Origin: Prevotellaceae bacterium | Lineage (GTDB): Bacteria > Bacteroidota > Bacteroidia > Bacteroidales > Bacteroidaceae | Reading direction: 5' to 3' | Assembly: GCA_022508685.1 (NCBI GenBank) | Contig: JAFLUS010000002.1 | Coordinates: 16,098-25,453 of the forward strand | Length of the DNA stretch: 9,356 nt | Part shown: piece by piece, positions 1 through 8,600 of the stretch | How the letters are laid out: every line of letters starts with the position of its first letter | Position numbering within the stretch: position 1 is the first letter of the stretch | Notes under the pieces: generated by a model | What the model was told of the DNA's origin: nothing | Seen by the model: only the letters and a program-made list of their open reading frames with translations | Database searches by the model: none | Position numbers and translations under genes: made by a program

Positions 1-1017
1 AGCACCCCAATTTTCTGCAGTGGAAAGGCTGCTGCTCGTTGTCGTACCAGCATTGCGGAAAATGAATTTCGATTCGTAAGTCTTATAACCGGAATTGGCA
101 CGTTGTACAACACTACTTGTGATGTTTTCACGCAGATAGATAGGAATAGTTGCACTGGAATAGGGCCATTCGCTCGTTTCGACTTCAGCCATTACATGGA
201 ATGGGGCTGAAGTTTCGCCGGCAGCCAACGTCTGAGGTACAGGAACTGTGCCATAGATGGTCGATTTGCTGTTGTTGAACAAGGAAACGGAGTATTTTTC
301 ATCACCTTTATTCAAAGTAATATCTCCGCTGTTTTTCACTGTAACAATGAAATCGACGAGCACTTTTCCGTTGACCTGCTGATTCCAATATATAACACCT
401 GTAGTGTTGGATGGTTCAACCGAAGCAATGGTCAGTTTGCTTTCCGGGATGATATCGGCAGACGTTGCGCTGAAGTCGTCAATATAGACGTAATTGCCAC
501 GAATACCGATGTGGGTATAATCGTCTACTGATAGTGTCACGGTTGTGTAATCGACAGAACTGAGATTACCTCCATCGGCAATGGTATAGGGCACTTCCTC
601 GCCCCGAGTCCATGAAGCGGCAGAACCGGTCACTTTGTAGAACTTGATGCTACCGCTGCTGTTATATTGTTTGACAGCAAGCGTAACCGTTCCTTTTACC
701 AACGGAGTGACGTGCAAATCGTAGGTGTCGACACCACTTGACGTTGCACCATAGTCAAAGTCCTTTTGCTGATAGCAAAGGAGCGCTCCGCTACCATTGA
801 CTCCCGATGTAGCGTTATAACTGTAAGACATGTGGTTGTCGTAATACGCATCACGGTCAACCAAATGCCCCCAATTACCTGCTACAACGAAGTTGGTTGC
901 ACTCGTAGAGATGGGCGTATCAAAGTCCACTTTATATGAACTTACCACTTCAGCCCATAAAGGACTGACGCCCAACCATGCTGTGAGTGCAAGAAGTAAT
1001 AATCTTACTTTCTTCAT
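1..1017 (-). CDS. Secreted choice-of-anchor J-like surface protein (C-terminus off the window)
   Basis: The first 339 codons are present. The frame stays open to base 1, so the stop and any sorting tail lie outside the window. The start is ATG at 1017, giving a clear signal peptide (MKKVRLLLLALTAWLGVSPLWA, residues 1-22, cut probably after LWA). Residues about 28-185 look like a choice-of-anchor J/carbohydrate-binding-like jelly roll: an opening YKVDFDTP strand, a central VTPLVKGTVTLAVKQY strand, and a closing GNYVYIDDFSA strand. Residues about 192-320 form an Ig-like, CARDB-type domain (VDFIVTVKNSGDITLNKGD, then PVPQTLAAGETSAPF). A further domain begins at about 330 (LSTAENWGA). No catalytic motif is visible. 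It lies 55 bp after the Omp28-like gene on the same strand with no obvious promoter between, so it is probably the third gene of that transcript. Role in surface binding is inferred from domain type only. The missing C-terminus prevents confirming T9SS export. Confidence 0.85.
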   Translation of the reverse strand, partial: MKKVRLLLLALTAWLGVSPLWAEVVSSYKVDFDTPISTSATNFVVAGNWGHLVDRDAYYDNHMSYSYNATSGVNGSGALLCYQQKDFDYGATSSGVDTYDLHVTPLVKGTVTLAVKQYNSSGSIKFYKVTGSAASWTRGEEVPYTIADGGNLSSVDYTTVTLSVDDYTHIGIRGNYVYIDDFSATSADIIPESKLTIASVEPSNTTGVIYWNQQVNGKVLVDFIVTVKNSGDITLNKGDEKYSVSLFNNSKSTIYGTVPVPQTLAAGETSAPFHVMAEVETSEWPYSSATIPIYLRENITSSVVQRANSGYKTYESKFIFRNAGTTTSSSLSTAENWGA

Positions 1018-1072
1018 AAGCAGTTGAATTTAGATGAATAGTTATTAATATGAAATTGTTCTGATTTGCGAT

Positions 1073-2923
1073 TTAGGGAATGGCGATTTTGCGGGTTTGT
1101 CCGTCAGAATAGCGAACGATGTAGATGCCACGCGAAGGTGTCGTCACACGTTGTCCGTCGATGCTATAGTATGCCACGGGCACGGCATTGGCAGACGCAG
1201 AGGTTGTATCTACGATACCCGATGTCACGCAATCGTGCAGTGCAATGCTGTTGCAATTGGTGATATCCATTTCAAGTGCATCGTCTTCATCGAGGGCGAT
1301 ATCCGTTGCATATCGGGTGAGGAAGGCCACGGCGTGCATGTCTTCGGGTTTCCATGCCGTTGGCAACGTGACGGTGTAATCGACAGCAAAGGTGTTGCCA
1401 TTGAGTATCAACCGGTCTCCAGCCGAAGCGGTGAGGATTTGTCGCAGCACATGGTTATGCTTATACGTATTGTCCCATGTCGTGCGTTGCGTAGCCTCGT
1501 TGTAAACGGCTTGCATTCCTTGCACATTATCCTCGGTAAGCATCAGTGTAATGGCGAGGTCGCCAAAGATAGGCAGTGCGTCGGGTGAAGTCGTTCCGGT
1601 GCAATGAAGCGTGAGTTGGCGTGTATCGCTGTCGTAGTGCGGTTCGATATTCACGGTAGCAAAGGCGGGATTGAGATTGGCTTCGTACACCAGTTCACGA
1701 ACGGCTTCGGCGGCAAGTCCGGGGAAGATGAGTACGTAGTCATTGATGTCGAAGGCTATATGTGCTTCACCCGGATAGTAGTAGCGGTCAATGGTGAACG
1801 ACGGATAGGTGTAAGCATAAAGGCTTTCGTAGGCTGCTGCTTCGGGAACTGCCAACGGCGTACCTGCAGCCGATACGTTGACAAAGGCTACATCGGTGGT
1901 TGTCTTGGCAAGCGCATCGATTTCTGCCGACACATAAGGTACATAGGGCGACTGATAGTGCACGTATTGCTCGAAATAGTGCTGCTGACGTTGCAGCGGG
2001 TTGGCATAGACGTAGAATTTGCTTTCGAGCGTGTCGTTGGCAACAGCCTGAGGTGTCTGATTGTCAATGCTATTGACAAATACCCGGAACGTGTGCTCAC
2101 CGATGCTGAGATCGTCGGGTACGGGAAATTCCACTTCCCAACTTTCGCTGCCCGACAGCGTGTCAGCAAATTGAACGATGGTGGCAGGACGTTGGTCTAT
2201 CTGATAAGCCAATGAATAGGTGCCTACCTTCTCGCGACCCACACTGGAGTACATGGAGAAGAAATCGATAATCTCACCATGCTTCTTATATTTATTACCA
2301 AAGAAGAGGTAAGTGAAATCGATATCCTGCGACGGAAGCGACGTAATGTCGACAATGAGTTGCACGCACAGGTTGCCGTAATCGCCGAGACTATACCATG
2401 CTTCTCCGCTGCCGAAGTTGCCGTATGCCAAGAATCCGGCACCGGCATCCGTACCTGCCGTACACATGGCTCCCGTGCCTGCAGCCACCATGGCATCCGT
2501 CTCTACGTAATCGTAACCCAAAAGCAGGGTTTCATCACCGCGAATGTCGTAACTGTTATTGTTGTTGAAATAGATTTCGTTCCAGCCGGCTGTGGCATTG
2601 CGCACTTTCTGCGAGATAACCGGTTCACCGATGGTATTGTTCTCCACGACATAGAGAAAAATACGGCTGTTCGAAATGTTCTGACTGACAGCGAAGCGAA
2701 TACCTACCACTTTGCAACCTGCATAAGAGTTGAGAATGGATGGTGTGAGTTCGGCTCCGACGGGATAGGTGCCGGCTGCACCAAAATACATATCGGAGAT
2801 ATCAATCTTGTCGCCTTGCGTCAGACCGACTCCGCGCTGCGTTGATGGCAATTGGGCTGAAACCGGAATTGCTGTCAGCAACAGAACGGCAACAACGAGC
2901 GTGTTGAGAATACGATGTGTCAT
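1073..2923 (-). CDS. Omp28-like T9SS cargo protein lacking the thioredoxin CxxC
   Basis: This is a complete 616-residue secreted protein with ATG at 2923 and TAA at 1073-1075. The signal peptide is residues 1-23 (MTHRILNTLVVAVLLLTAIPVSA). Residues about 40-195 are an N-terminal beta domain (CKVVGIRFAVSQNISNSRIFLY, split here as C70 to Y91). Residues about 198-307 are an Ig-like domain (PVPDDLSIGEHTFRVFV). Residues about 310-545 resemble the Omp28-related outer membrane family: a thioredoxin-like start (HYFEQYVHYQSPYVPY), the loop YPSFTIDR at 373-380 that corresponds to the cis-proline region, then NIEPHYDSDTRQLTL, HNHVLRQ and TVTLPTAWKPEDMHAVAFL. Family members normally have CxxCP at the thioredoxin position; here it reads S325-P-Y-V-P329, so redox activity is unlikely. 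Residues about 582-616 are a type A T9SS sorting tail (YYSIDGQRV, RGIYIVRYSDG). The gene follows the 821-residue protein by 20 bp, indicating co-transcription. Family assignment is by remembered motif pattern; surface location is inferred from the tail. Confidence 0.88.
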   Translation of the reverse strand: MTHRILNTLVVAVLLLTAIPVSAQLPSTQRGVGLTQGDKIDISDMYFGAAGTYPVGAELTPSILNSYAGCKVVGIRFAVSQNISNSRIFLYVVENNTIGEPVISQKVRNATAGWNEIYFNNNNSYDIRGDETLLLGYDYVETDAMVAAGTGAMCTAGTDAGAGFLAYGNFGSGEAWYSLGDYGNLCVQLIVDITSLPSQDIDFTYLFFGNKYKKHGEIIDFFSMYSSVGREKVGTYSLAYQIDQRPATIVQFADTLSGSESWEVEFPVPDDLSIGEHTFRVFVNSIDNQTPQAVANDTLESKFYVYANPLQRQQHYFEQYVHYQSPYVPYVSAEIDALAKTTTDVAFVNVSAAGTPLAVPEAAAYESLYAYTYPSFTIDRYYYPGEAHIAFDINDYVLIFPGLAAEAVRELVYEANLNPAFATVNIEPHYDSDTRQLTLHCTGTTSPDALPIFGDLAITLMLTEDNVQGMQAVYNEATQRTTWDNTYKHNHVLRQILTASAGDRLILNGNTFAVDYTVTLPTAWKPEDMHAVAFLTRYATDIALDEDDALEMDITNCNSIALHDCVTSGIVDTTSASANAVPVAYYSIDGQRVTTPSRGIYIVRYSDGQTRKIAIP

Positions 2924-2943
2924 ATTTGAAAACGCTGGATAAG

Positions 2944-5409
2944 TTATTTGATGACTTTATGATAGGAATTGCCTTGTCTGATGATGTTGATGCCACGCAC
3001 AGGCGTTTGCAGTTTCATGCCTTGCAGATTGTAGATTTCTGATGGCGTCGTTGCTATCGTAGGCAGCGTCGTCTGCTGAATATCGGTAGTGGCATTGATG
3101 ACGTACTCCGTGGTAGACGATTCACTATATTGATAGATAGCCCGAATGCCTACCGTGTGTGTACCGGCAGTGAGTCCCGTGAGGGTGAAGTTGGTGGTGT
3201 CGCTTGTGCCGATGAGGATGCCGTCGAGATAGATTTCATACTTCACGACATTGCCATAGTCAATGGTTGCTCCGTCTCCTTCTTCAGGGCCGACTGTGAA
3301 ATCGTCAATCTGTGCGAAAAAGGCATCGATACTGGTGTAGTGAATGGCAAGACGAACGGTCTGTCCGGCATAATCAGAAAGGTCTGTCTGATAAATCATC
3401 CAATAGTCGGAAGCGAGTGGTGATGCAACGGACAGCGGTGTGAAGTCAGAAGGATTGGTTCCTGAGGTCGACACGCAGAACTCGATGCTTTCGGGATACA
3501 ATGATTCATATCCTTTTGCAGTTACGTTGAGTTTGAAATTGTCGCGAATGGCATATTCGGGTGAAATGAGCCATTTGTCGGCTTGCATGCGCTGCGGCGA
3601 GAAGAAGATGACGGTTTTGTCGCCCGTAGGTGCAGCCACAGCATTGTCGGTCGGGAGCATGGCGGGAACGGTGTTCCACGGATTGAACACCATCGGTGCC
3701 AATGGCATGGGGTTGTATTGTGTACCCGAACCCGGGAAAGTGACAATCGCACCATTGAGCGCAATGGGATAGACGGGCGCTTTGTCGTTGTCTATCGATA
3801 TCCAGTCGCCGAATGTGCCGGTGGCAAAGTCGTCGTAGGATTCAAAACTATCGGTAATTGCCAGTTCCTGATTCCATTGAATGTAGGCAGCAATGGTTCC
3901 GTCAGTTTCTTCGGTAAGGTCAGCAGTAATGTTGTAGGGAGCGATGACGTGGTCGGACAATGTGATGTCGAATGTAGCATCGCCGGTTACCTGAATCTGC
4001 TGTTGGTATTCGTCGAACGCTCCTTCTTCGATATGCGCAAGATAGTTGGCAAAGGGAAGTGAGGGCAATGTGGCTTTTCCGTCAGCAATGGTGAGTTGGT
4101 AACTTTCGCTGTTGGACGTATTGACGAGCGTCAGCAGTTCGCCGTCGGCAGTGCGCTTGCTTTCTGCCTTTACATTGAACGTGACGTTGGCGTAGATGTC
4201 GGCAGGGATGTCGACGGTGGTCGTAACGAGTTCGCTTTCAGTCGTCAGATAGATGGCTTTCACACCAAACGTATGCGTGCCAGCCGTCACATGGTCAAAG
4301 GTGTAGGTGTAGGCATCCGTAGTGGCAACCATCGTACCATCCACGTAGAGTTGGAAGGTTTCGTTGGGGTTGTCCGGTGATTTCTGCGGCGCACGTCTTG
4401 CTGTTTGCTTGATTGCGTTAGCAAAATTGTGACGAGGACCTACATAGAAATCGTCGAGCATGAGCATGAAGGAGCCGTACATGTTGTAATGACTGATGTA
4501 GCGAATGGCAATCTTCACTGGCGTGTTGGCATACTCTGCCAAAGAATAGGTAAAGGTGTGCCATTCAGACAAGTCGGCTGTTTCGTAGTTGCCTGCATCC
4601 AAACGTGTGAAATCCTGTTGTGTAGGATTGGTAGTGTTGGTGGTAATGTAGACTTGGAAACGTTCGTCGAAGCGGTCTGCGGCTTTGGCAAGGAAACTGA
4701 CGCAGTGGTCGGTGCCCGGTGTAATGGTTGGCGAAATGAGCCAGTCGTCGTTGGCATTTCCGCTTTGCGTGCGTGTGAAACCTATATATTGCTGACCGCT
4801 ATAAGGACGCAGCACGGGGTAGTCGTACCACCATGTCGGTTCTACGGTCAGCGGATTGATGACTTGTGCATATTGCAGCGTTCCGCGGTTAGGATAGTTT
4901 CCGATGATGGCTGCCGCAGTTTCGTGGTCTGCGTCAATACCTGTCCATTCGCCAAATTGAATGGCGAAAGCATCGTAACTTTCAAAATCGTCGAAAAAGA
5001 CAGGGGCTTCCGTGTTCCATGTCAGCGTAACGCTGTTTTCGCCCGTATAGGCGTTATGGTGTGGATTGGCAGTCAAGGCAAAGGGTGTTCTCGTCTTTTC
5101 CTGCAAAGTGACGTTGACGGTTGTATCGGCTTGTACGTCGAAATCGACGGAAAGCGGAGCATAGCCGTCGCGATTGACAGAAAGATTGTGATGTCCGGCA
5201 TATACTCTGACGGTGCAGATGCCGGAAGCATTAAGCGTGAGTGTACCATAACCGACCTGATAATCGGTTTGCGTAAGTACGACAGGTTGATTTTGCAAAT
5301 TATCGGCAGCAGGGGTGCTGACTACGATAGTGAGATTGATGTCTCGGGATTGTGCCTGCAAGGCTGTGGTGAAAAGAATAGCAATGAATAAAAAGTAGAA
5401 TCTTTTCAT
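2944..5409 (-). CDS. T9SS-exported adhesin-like protein with two choice-of-anchor J domains
   Basis: This is a complete 821-residue protein, ATG at 5409, TAA at 2944-2946. Residues 1-20 are a signal peptide (MKRFYFLFIAILFTTALQAQ). Residues about 21-104 resemble a carboxypeptidase-regulatory/PEGA-like beta sandwich (GYAPLSVDFDVQADTTVNV). Residues about 136-325 are a choice-of-anchor J/cleaved-adhesin domain (FFDDFESYD, DDWLISPTI, VKIAIRY, LMLDDFYVGP). Residues about 350-400 are fibronectin type III strands (FQLYVDGTMV, HVTAGTHTFGVKAIY). The same order repeats: regulatory-like 403-486, choice-of-anchor J 516-708 (SFESYDDF, DKWLISPEY, VRLAIHYTS, QIDDFTVGP), FN3 strands 722-770 (YEIYLDGILIG, LTAGTHTVGIRAIY). 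Residues about 785-821 are the T9SS tail (EIYNLQGMKL, RGINIIRQG, HKVIK). Cleaved-adhesin domains are known from gingipain and HagA adhesins of Porphyromonas; a binding role here is inferred. It is the first gene of the three-gene run. An ATG at 5416 is in another frame and gives only a short overlapping ORF, so 5409 is preferred. Confidence 0.92.
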   Translation of the reverse strand: MKRFYFLFIAILFTTALQAQSRDINLTIVVSTPAADNLQNQPVVLTQTDYQVGYGTLTLNASGICTVRVYAGHHNLSVNRDGYAPLSVDFDVQADTTVNVTLQEKTRTPFALTANPHHNAYTGENSVTLTWNTEAPVFFDDFESYDAFAIQFGEWTGIDADHETAAAIIGNYPNRGTLQYAQVINPLTVEPTWWYDYPVLRPYSGQQYIGFTRTQSGNANDDWLISPTITPGTDHCVSFLAKAADRFDERFQVYITTNTTNPTQQDFTRLDAGNYETADLSEWHTFTYSLAEYANTPVKIAIRYISHYNMYGSFMLMLDDFYVGPRHNFANAIKQTARRAPQKSPDNPNETFQLYVDGTMVATTDAYTYTFDHVTAGTHTFGVKAIYLTTESELVTTTVDIPADIYANVTFNVKAESKRTADGELLTLVNTSNSESYQLTIADGKATLPSLPFANYLAHIEEGAFDEYQQQIQVTGDATFDITLSDHVIAPYNITADLTEETDGTIAAYIQWNQELAITDSFESYDDFATGTFGDWISIDNDKAPVYPIALNGAIVTFPGSGTQYNPMPLAPMVFNPWNTVPAMLPTDNAVAAPTGDKTVIFFSPQRMQADKWLISPEYAIRDNFKLNVTAKGYESLYPESIEFCVSTSGTNPSDFTPLSVASPLASDYWMIYQTDLSDYAGQTVRLAIHYTSIDAFFAQIDDFTVGPEEGDGATIDYGNVVKYEIYLDGILIGTSDTTNFTLTGLTAGTHTVGIRAIYQYSESSTTEYVINATTDIQQTTLPTIATTPSEIYNLQGMKLQTPVRGINIIRQGNSYHKVIK

Positions 5410-5469
5410 GTGACATGTAGTTTAATATTCCGGTGTCGGAACGATATCGTGAAGATTGCTGCTGTGGGT

Positions 5470-5497
5470 AAAAACGTACGCAGTTGAGTGCGTATGT
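5470..5497 (-). terminator. Possible intrinsic terminator or attenuator
   Basis: On the minus strand, arms ACATACGCA and TGCGTACGT (5497-5489 and 5482-5474) pair with one A-C mismatch around a 6-nt loop, CTCAAC. The second arm ends in T and four more Ts follow, so the T run occupies 5474-5470. This resembles a weak rho-independent terminator for the 1121-residue gene, 111 bp after its stop codon. It could instead attenuate read-through into the three-gene run. The stem is short and the T run modest. Confidence 0.4.
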
Positions 5498-5511
5498 CAA
5501 GTTGGGAGGAA

Positions 5512-5560
5512 ACTCAAGACTAAACCACGTCGGCATTCGCCTGCGGATTTAGTCTTGAGT
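5512..5560. repeat. Perfect 13-bp inverted repeat between the two transcription units
   Basis: ACTCAAGACTAAA at 5512-5524 is matched exactly by its reverse complement at 5548-5560. The 23-nt loop contains a small nested hairpin (GGC-ATTC-GCC, 5532-5541). Neither strand has a T run directly after the stem, so it is not a standard intrinsic terminator. An RNA processing or stability hairpin, or a dispersed repeat, are the alternatives. Confidence 0.75.
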
Positions 5561-5575
5561 ATTCACAGAAAGGGT

Positions 5576-5598
5576 ACCTTCTCATTTACCAAGAAGGT
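5576..5598 (-). terminator. Hairpin directly after the stop codon of the 1121-residue gene
   Basis: ACCTTCT (5576-5582) pairs perfectly with AGAAGGT (5592-5598) around a 9-nt loop. It begins 9 bp after the stop codon in the direction of transcription. On the minus strand only ACCCTTT follows, not a long T run, so it may be a weak terminator or a 3'-end protecting stem. The inverted repeat itself is certain; its role is a guess. Confidence 0.35.
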
Positions 5599-5607
5599 GT
5601 CGCATGG

Positions 5608-8600
5608 TTAGCGCATGATGCGCATGGTCTTTACATCGTTGCCGTCCTTCACTTTGACAACATAGATGCCTTTGGGAAGTGACTCCATGGCTGCATTGCC
5701 GCGTCCGCTGCCGACGAGTACACCGCTGAGGTTGTACACGCTTACTTCGGCATTGGCTGAAAGGTTGCTGTGCAGATGGTCAATTCCGTCAGCAAGGTTG
5801 GTGCTGAAGTTTGTGAAGGTGAAATCATCGAAGAATGCCATGTTGTTGGCAGTCAACTCGGTATGGCGAACGGCAATGTAGATGTTCTTTCCAGCATACT
5901 TCGAGAAGTCTACCGTGAAGTGGTGCCATTCATTTTCGCCGAGATATGACATTTCCGTGTCTTTCATCACAGCGGTGAAGTCGGAAATCTTCGTTCCGGT
6001 TTCGCTGACATACACACCTACGTTGTGGTAGTCGTTGTCGCCGATGTAGACAGAGTTGATGGTTCCGAGGTTACGTGCATAGAAATCGAATGTCGATGTT
6101 TCGGTAGCGAGCAGTTGCTTGCTGATAATCCAGTCATCTGCAGAACCGCTGTCGATGGCTGCTGCACCAATGCTGTGCGTACCGCTATGTGCTTCCAGCA
6201 GCGAATTCTTGTGTTCTACCGAAGTGAACGCATATCTTCCACCGTCATTTTCAACAACAGTCAGGTAGTAGCCCAATTCGTTGGTTACCTTGTTATCTAC
6301 GTCAACGAGTGTGAATTCGTTCTTCCAAGGATGGTCGAGCGGATTGTTTTCGAAACTTTGGAAGTAGATGTTTTCGGGGAGTGCCTCACCGCTTACGGGG
6401 AAGGTTACGGTGTAGCCGTTCTCAAATTCCACCGTCATATTGTCGTTTATGGTCGCTGCTGCATCCTTTGCGTTGAACTGAAGGCTGAATACGGCACCGC
6501 CATCTACCGGAATTTCCGTACCGGCAGCAAGCGAGGATTCAAAGTTGTCAGTGCTGAACGTAACGTTCTTCACTTTGAGTGCAGCAGTTCCTTTGTTGAG
6601 GAGGCTGAAGACGTCACCCGAATTTACGGCGCAGTTGTAATTGATTTTTCCTGCATTCCACGATGGCTTGTTGAAAATAGCCTTGTTGTCAGCAATGACT
6701 TCCAGCACAACGTGTGCAACAGCCGTACCATTGTCGCGTCCGTAACTGTAAGAGGTGTGTACCCAACGGAACTGAACGGTCTTGCCTGCATAGGCAGAGA
6801 GGTCTACCACTTCTTCGCGCCAGTAGTTCGTTTCTTCGTCATGGGCTTCGGAAATCGTAGTGAGGTCAGTCCAAACGCCGTCTGCACAGATAGAGAAGAT
6901 ACCGATGCTGGCTCCGTTGTTCTCTACGTTTTCTTTCTTCAACAAACCGCTTGCGTCAACAACGAGGTCGCGAGGATGGTTGTCACCCCACATGAATGAA
7001 ATCTGCATCACTTTGTCTGCCGGCAACTTGAATTCGGGTGTCATGATAGAGTCGGATTCAAGTTCGACAAGTGCACCTGAGTGCAGCGTGTTGCTGACTA
7101 CATTGCCATTCTTGTAGGGGAAGAAGTCGCTGGTGTACCAGTTGCGGTTGTAGGACGGAGCACCCTTTGTCAACCATCCGTCAGGAATGGTGTTGGAAGT
7201 GAAGTCCTCGATGTAGGGATATTCCGATACGGATGCGTCGGGTTGCGTCGTGAATGTCCAAGTGATGACATTCTCGGCAGGCGTTTCACCTACTCCGTTG
7301 TAGGCTACGACGCGCCAGTAGTAAGTTGTTTCGTAGTCGGTAGTGGGGATGGTGTACGTCAGTACGTTGCCCACGTTCATGCCGTCGATGAGGTTGGTAG
7401 CCTCAGCATTGCTGCCGACATAGAGTTTGTAGCCGGTAGCAAACTGCGCCGGAGCCCATTCCAGTACGACATCTTTGCCGTAGATGCTTGTTGCACCATT
7501 CTTCGGAGTTGTCGGAGTGGCTGCACCGGGAACGCCACCTTCGCCATAAAGACGCGGCAAAAGTACGCGGTCGAGGTAGATGTCGCGGCCTTCTTCAGCA
7601 CCATAATCGCTGTCGTATTCCACTGAAGTCAGTTTGAAACGTGCATAACTGTTGTCGGTACCTTTACCCAAATCAACGGTCTGCGTAGCCTGATAACTGG
7701 TCACGAATTCGTAGGAAGCCATCCACTTTTCCGTCCAAGTCTTACCGCCGTCGGTCGAAACCTCTACCGAGAAGTCGTTGTTGGGATAAGTGCCGCCGTC
7801 TTCGCTCTCGAAATAGTCGTAATAAGTGAACGTGAGCGAACCGCCATTGGTGAGGTCAAGACGCGGCGTAGTGAGATAACTGGTGGTAATGTCGCGTGTA
7901 GCATAGGCAGATTGGTCGCCTTCGAGCGCAACGGACGAGCCTGCCCAGTTGTTGACTTTCCAGCCTGCGGGCGGGAAATAACCTTCAAAACTTTCCAACG
8001 TATAGCCATCGGGCACGAAAGTCTTGCTCGCCTTGAGCGTAATGGCAATGTCGCCGCCGTTCGTGTGGAGAGTAACAACAGGTGTAGCGTTGTTGGTGAG
8101 TGTCGCAGTATAGGAAAGTTGGAAACGCACTTCGTCGTTACGTTCCAGACTGACTGATGCGACGTCGAGCGTCGTTGCCACGCCATCGGGAAGGTCAACG
8201 GATTCGATAACCAGATTTCCACGACCCGTGTTCTTCAACGTGAAGGGTTCGGTGTAGAGTTTTTCACCGATGTACATGGGGATGAACGTGTAACTGTTGG
8301 ACGAGATGCTGGCTACAGGACCTGTAACGGGGTCAACACGATAAACTTTCACATTGTCGAGTTTAACGAGGTTACCAATCTGAGCAAACATCTTGTAGAC
8401 GAAGGCAATCTTCACCTTCTTGCCTTTCCATTCGCTCAAATCGAGTTTGGAACTGTAGAAGCCCCAGTCAGCCGGCCAGTTCAGCACACCGCTCTCCTTG
8501 AGCAATTGTGCATCGTGGAGAGAGAAAATGGTTTCGGCATCGTTCAAGTCGTTGTTCTCTACGATGCGCACCTGAAGGTCGAACTTTGAATCGGGTTTCA

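Noticed and set aside
4405..5391. 328-residue plus-strand open frame opposite the 821-residue gene
   Set aside because: It has no recognisable domain and odd Cys/Arg/Val-rich composition, and it lies wholly antisense to a well-supported gene. It is a codon-bias shadow.
5495..5500. TTGACA-like -35 element on the minus strand in the gap
   Set aside because: This is an enteric-type hexamer; the phylum uses a different promoter consensus and no suitable -10 or -7 box follows at proper spacing.
5300..5536. 78-residue minus-strand frame starting upstream of the 821-residue gene
   Set aside because: It overlaps the signal peptide region of the 821-residue gene in another frame and crosses the hairpin-rich gap, with no domain.
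6025..6999. 324-residue plus-strand open frame opposite the 1121-residue gene
   Set aside because: Same reasoning: antisense to clear choice-of-anchor J coding sequence, with no domain or signal of its own.
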